Of a stretch of 8,459 bases of DNA, positions 7,575 to 8,459 are shown piece by piece. The position numbers and the translations under genes are program-made. Under the pieces are notes generated by a model. It was not told the origin of the DNA and searched no databases. It worked only from the letters and a program-made list of their open reading frames with translations. This DNA comes from an uncultured Clostridia bacterium (GTDB lineage: Bacteria; Bacillota; Clostridia; Christensenellales; UBA3700), in contig CAMOQV010000051.1 of NCBI GenBank assembly GCA_946623205.1, positions 1 through 8,459 of the forward strand, given 5' to 3'. Within the stretch, counting starts at the first letter, position 1. The number at the start of each line of letters is the position of its first letter.

Positions 7575-8185
7575 GAGTAAAAAGATTAATAGGCGGAGCT
7601 ATAGAAACTTGCACATATTTTGTTATAAATGATGTAACAAAAGAATGCGTTGTTATAGATCCTCATGAAGATATTAAGTCAATTTCTGGCTATATATCTC
7701 AAGAAGGAATAACTCCAAAAGCAGTGCTTTTAACGCATGGCCATTTCGATCATATTGGTGGCGTAAAGTACTTAAAAGACCTTGGTGCAAAGGTTTATAT
7801 GAGTAAGGCTGACGCTTGGCATATTGATGCTCCTGAACGAATGGCGGCTTATTTAGGGGTCAAAATTGAGCACTTTGATGTCGATTATTTTGTAAAAGAG
7901 CCTGATTTGTTAGAAATTTGTGGATTTAAATTTAAAGTTTTAGATACTCCAGGACACACAATGGGTGGGGTATCTTATATTTTTGACGAATATATTTTTA
8001 CGGGCGATACAATTTTTAGAGAGAGTTATGGAAGAACAGATTTTGAAGATTCAGATTTTCAAATGCTTAAATCGTCCATATTAAAAATTTTAAATTTAGA
8101 AGGCGAATATACGCTTCTTCCTGGACATGGTATGGAAACATATTTGTCTTTTGAAAAGATGTATAATCCAATAATGCAAGATTAA
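7571..8185 (+). CDS. Metallo-beta-lactamase-fold hydrolase, glyoxalase II-like (YqgX/YcbL type)
   Basis: This is a small metallo-hydrolase of 204 residues with all the metal ligands of the fold: THGHFDHIGG (His56, His58, Asp60, His61), His129 in DTPGHTMGG, Asp146 in TGDT, and His186 in PGHG. The overall pattern, including GRTDFEDSD and the terminal FEKMYNP, matches the short glyoxalase-II-like group. That group lacks the C-terminal helical domain that binds the glutathione thioester in true glyoxalase II. The substrate therefore cannot be assigned; thioester hydrolysis or detoxification is a family-based guess. At the N-terminal strand the common DPGG-type turn reads DPHED (30-34) and the usual NCY reads CTY (14-16), both mild departures. 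No signal peptide is seen, so it is cytoplasmic. The ATG overlaps the dtd stop, with AGGAA at 7561-7565. The rel-dtd-MBL order is conserved in many Clostridia, but a functional link is not established. Confidence 0.9.
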   Translation: MRVKRLIGGAIETCTYFVINDVTKECVVIDPHEDIKSISGYISQEGITPKAVLLTHGHFDHIGGVKYLKDLGAKVYMSKADAWHIDAPERMAAYLGVKIEHFDVDYFVKEPDLLEICGFKFKVLDTPGHTMGGVSYIFDEYIFTGDTIFRESYGRTDFEDSDFQMLKSSILKILNLEGEYTLLPGHGMETYLSFEKMYNPIMQD

Positions 8186-8195
8186 TAGGGTAGAG

Positions 8196-8459
8196 ATGGA
8201 AAGAATTAAAGTTAGATTTAAAACTAATGTTGAAGATTATGAAAACGACTATCTAGATATAGTTCGAGCTTTCTATCCACATATAGAGCTAAGTGACGAT
8301 GAAGATGCCAAATTGATTGAATTGAACCTTTACGAAGGGGAAGATTTGAGATTCTGTACAAAAATCGATTTAGACATAAATTGTCTTGAGCATTATAAAA
8401 ATCGCTTTAATTTAGAAGTAAATAATCCCCTTTTAGTCATAAACTCGCTAAAAAAGAGA
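8196..8459 (+). CDS. hemZ: N-terminal part of a probable HemZ-like radical SAM protein, cut by the window edge
   Basis: An open frame begins at ATG 8196, ten bases after the previous stop, and stays open for 88 codons to the end of the window. The weak site AGGG (8187-8190) lies five bases before it. The visible residues contain YENDYLDIVRAFYP (15-28) and ELNLYEGEDLRF (44-55). These resemble the variable N-terminal region of clostridial HemZ, the oxygen-independent coproporphyrinogen dehydrogenase-like protein. That gene normally follows the MBL hydrolase in this gene order. The radical SAM CxxxCxxC motif would lie downstream and cannot be seen, so the name rests mostly on gene order plus a weak resemblance. 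If correct, the protein would act in porphyrin or another radical SAM chemistry; many clostridial members have no proven substrate. That the frame is a real gene is more certain than its identity. Confidence 0.6.
   Translation, partial: MERIKVRFKTNVEDYENDYLDIVRAFYPHIELSDDEDAKLIELNLYEGEDLRFCTKIDLDINCLEHYKNRFNLEVNNPLLVINSLKKR

Noticed and set aside
7983..8013. TTGACG and TACAAT as a possible promoter ahead of hemZ
   Set aside because: The spacing is 19 bases, and the bases encode the conserved FTGDT segment of the hydrolase, so the protein constraint explains the match.

Overview
This window looks like part of the chromosome of a low-GC Gram-positive bacterium, most likely in the Clostridia or a close Bacillota lineage. 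The sequence is AT-rich (roughly two thirds A+T by eye) and every gene lies on the + strand. TGG is used for Trp and TGA as a true stop, so this is the standard bacterial code rather than that of Mollicutes. SecD and SecF are separate proteins, whereas Bacillus fuses them. The order secD-secF-recJ-rel-dtd-MBL hydrolase-hemZ is a familiar clostridial arrangement.

Layout: bases 28-2597 hold secD and secF, the proton-driven accessory of the Sec translocase. Both have strong Shine-Dalgarno sites and codon choices suggesting high expression. A 42-base gap (2598-2639) carries an 8-bp hairpin that resembles a weak terminator or attenuator. After it comes recJ (2640-4943), a single-strand 5' exonuclease gene with no visible Shine-Dalgarno. 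Near the recJ 3' end there is a good match to a housekeeping promoter (4780-4808). The bifunctional (p)ppGpp synthetase/hydrolase gene follows from a TTG start (4948-7119). The D-aminoacyl-tRNA deacylase gene dtd (7116-7574) and a glyoxalase-II-like metallo-beta-lactamase hydrolase gene (7571-8185) are joined to the gene before them by ATGA overlaps. The window ends inside a gene that is probably hemZ (8196 to the edge).

The genes do not form one pathway. They are housekeeping functions (protein export, DNA repair, stringent response, translation quality control, small-molecule detoxification) that appear to be co-transcribed in blocks. The hairpin and the internal promoter suggest at least two expression levels: abundant secDF mRNA, then a lower-level recJ/rel/dtd/MBL/hemZ unit with an extra entry point ahead of rel.

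No mobile element, CRISPR array, RNA gene or obviously new system was found, and no gap exceeds 42 bases. The best points for a second look are an Asn in place of the conserved transmembrane Asp of SecF, the hairpin plus missing Shine-Dalgarno at recJ, the promoter inside recJ, and altered signature motifs in the D-aminoacyl-tRNA deacylase.
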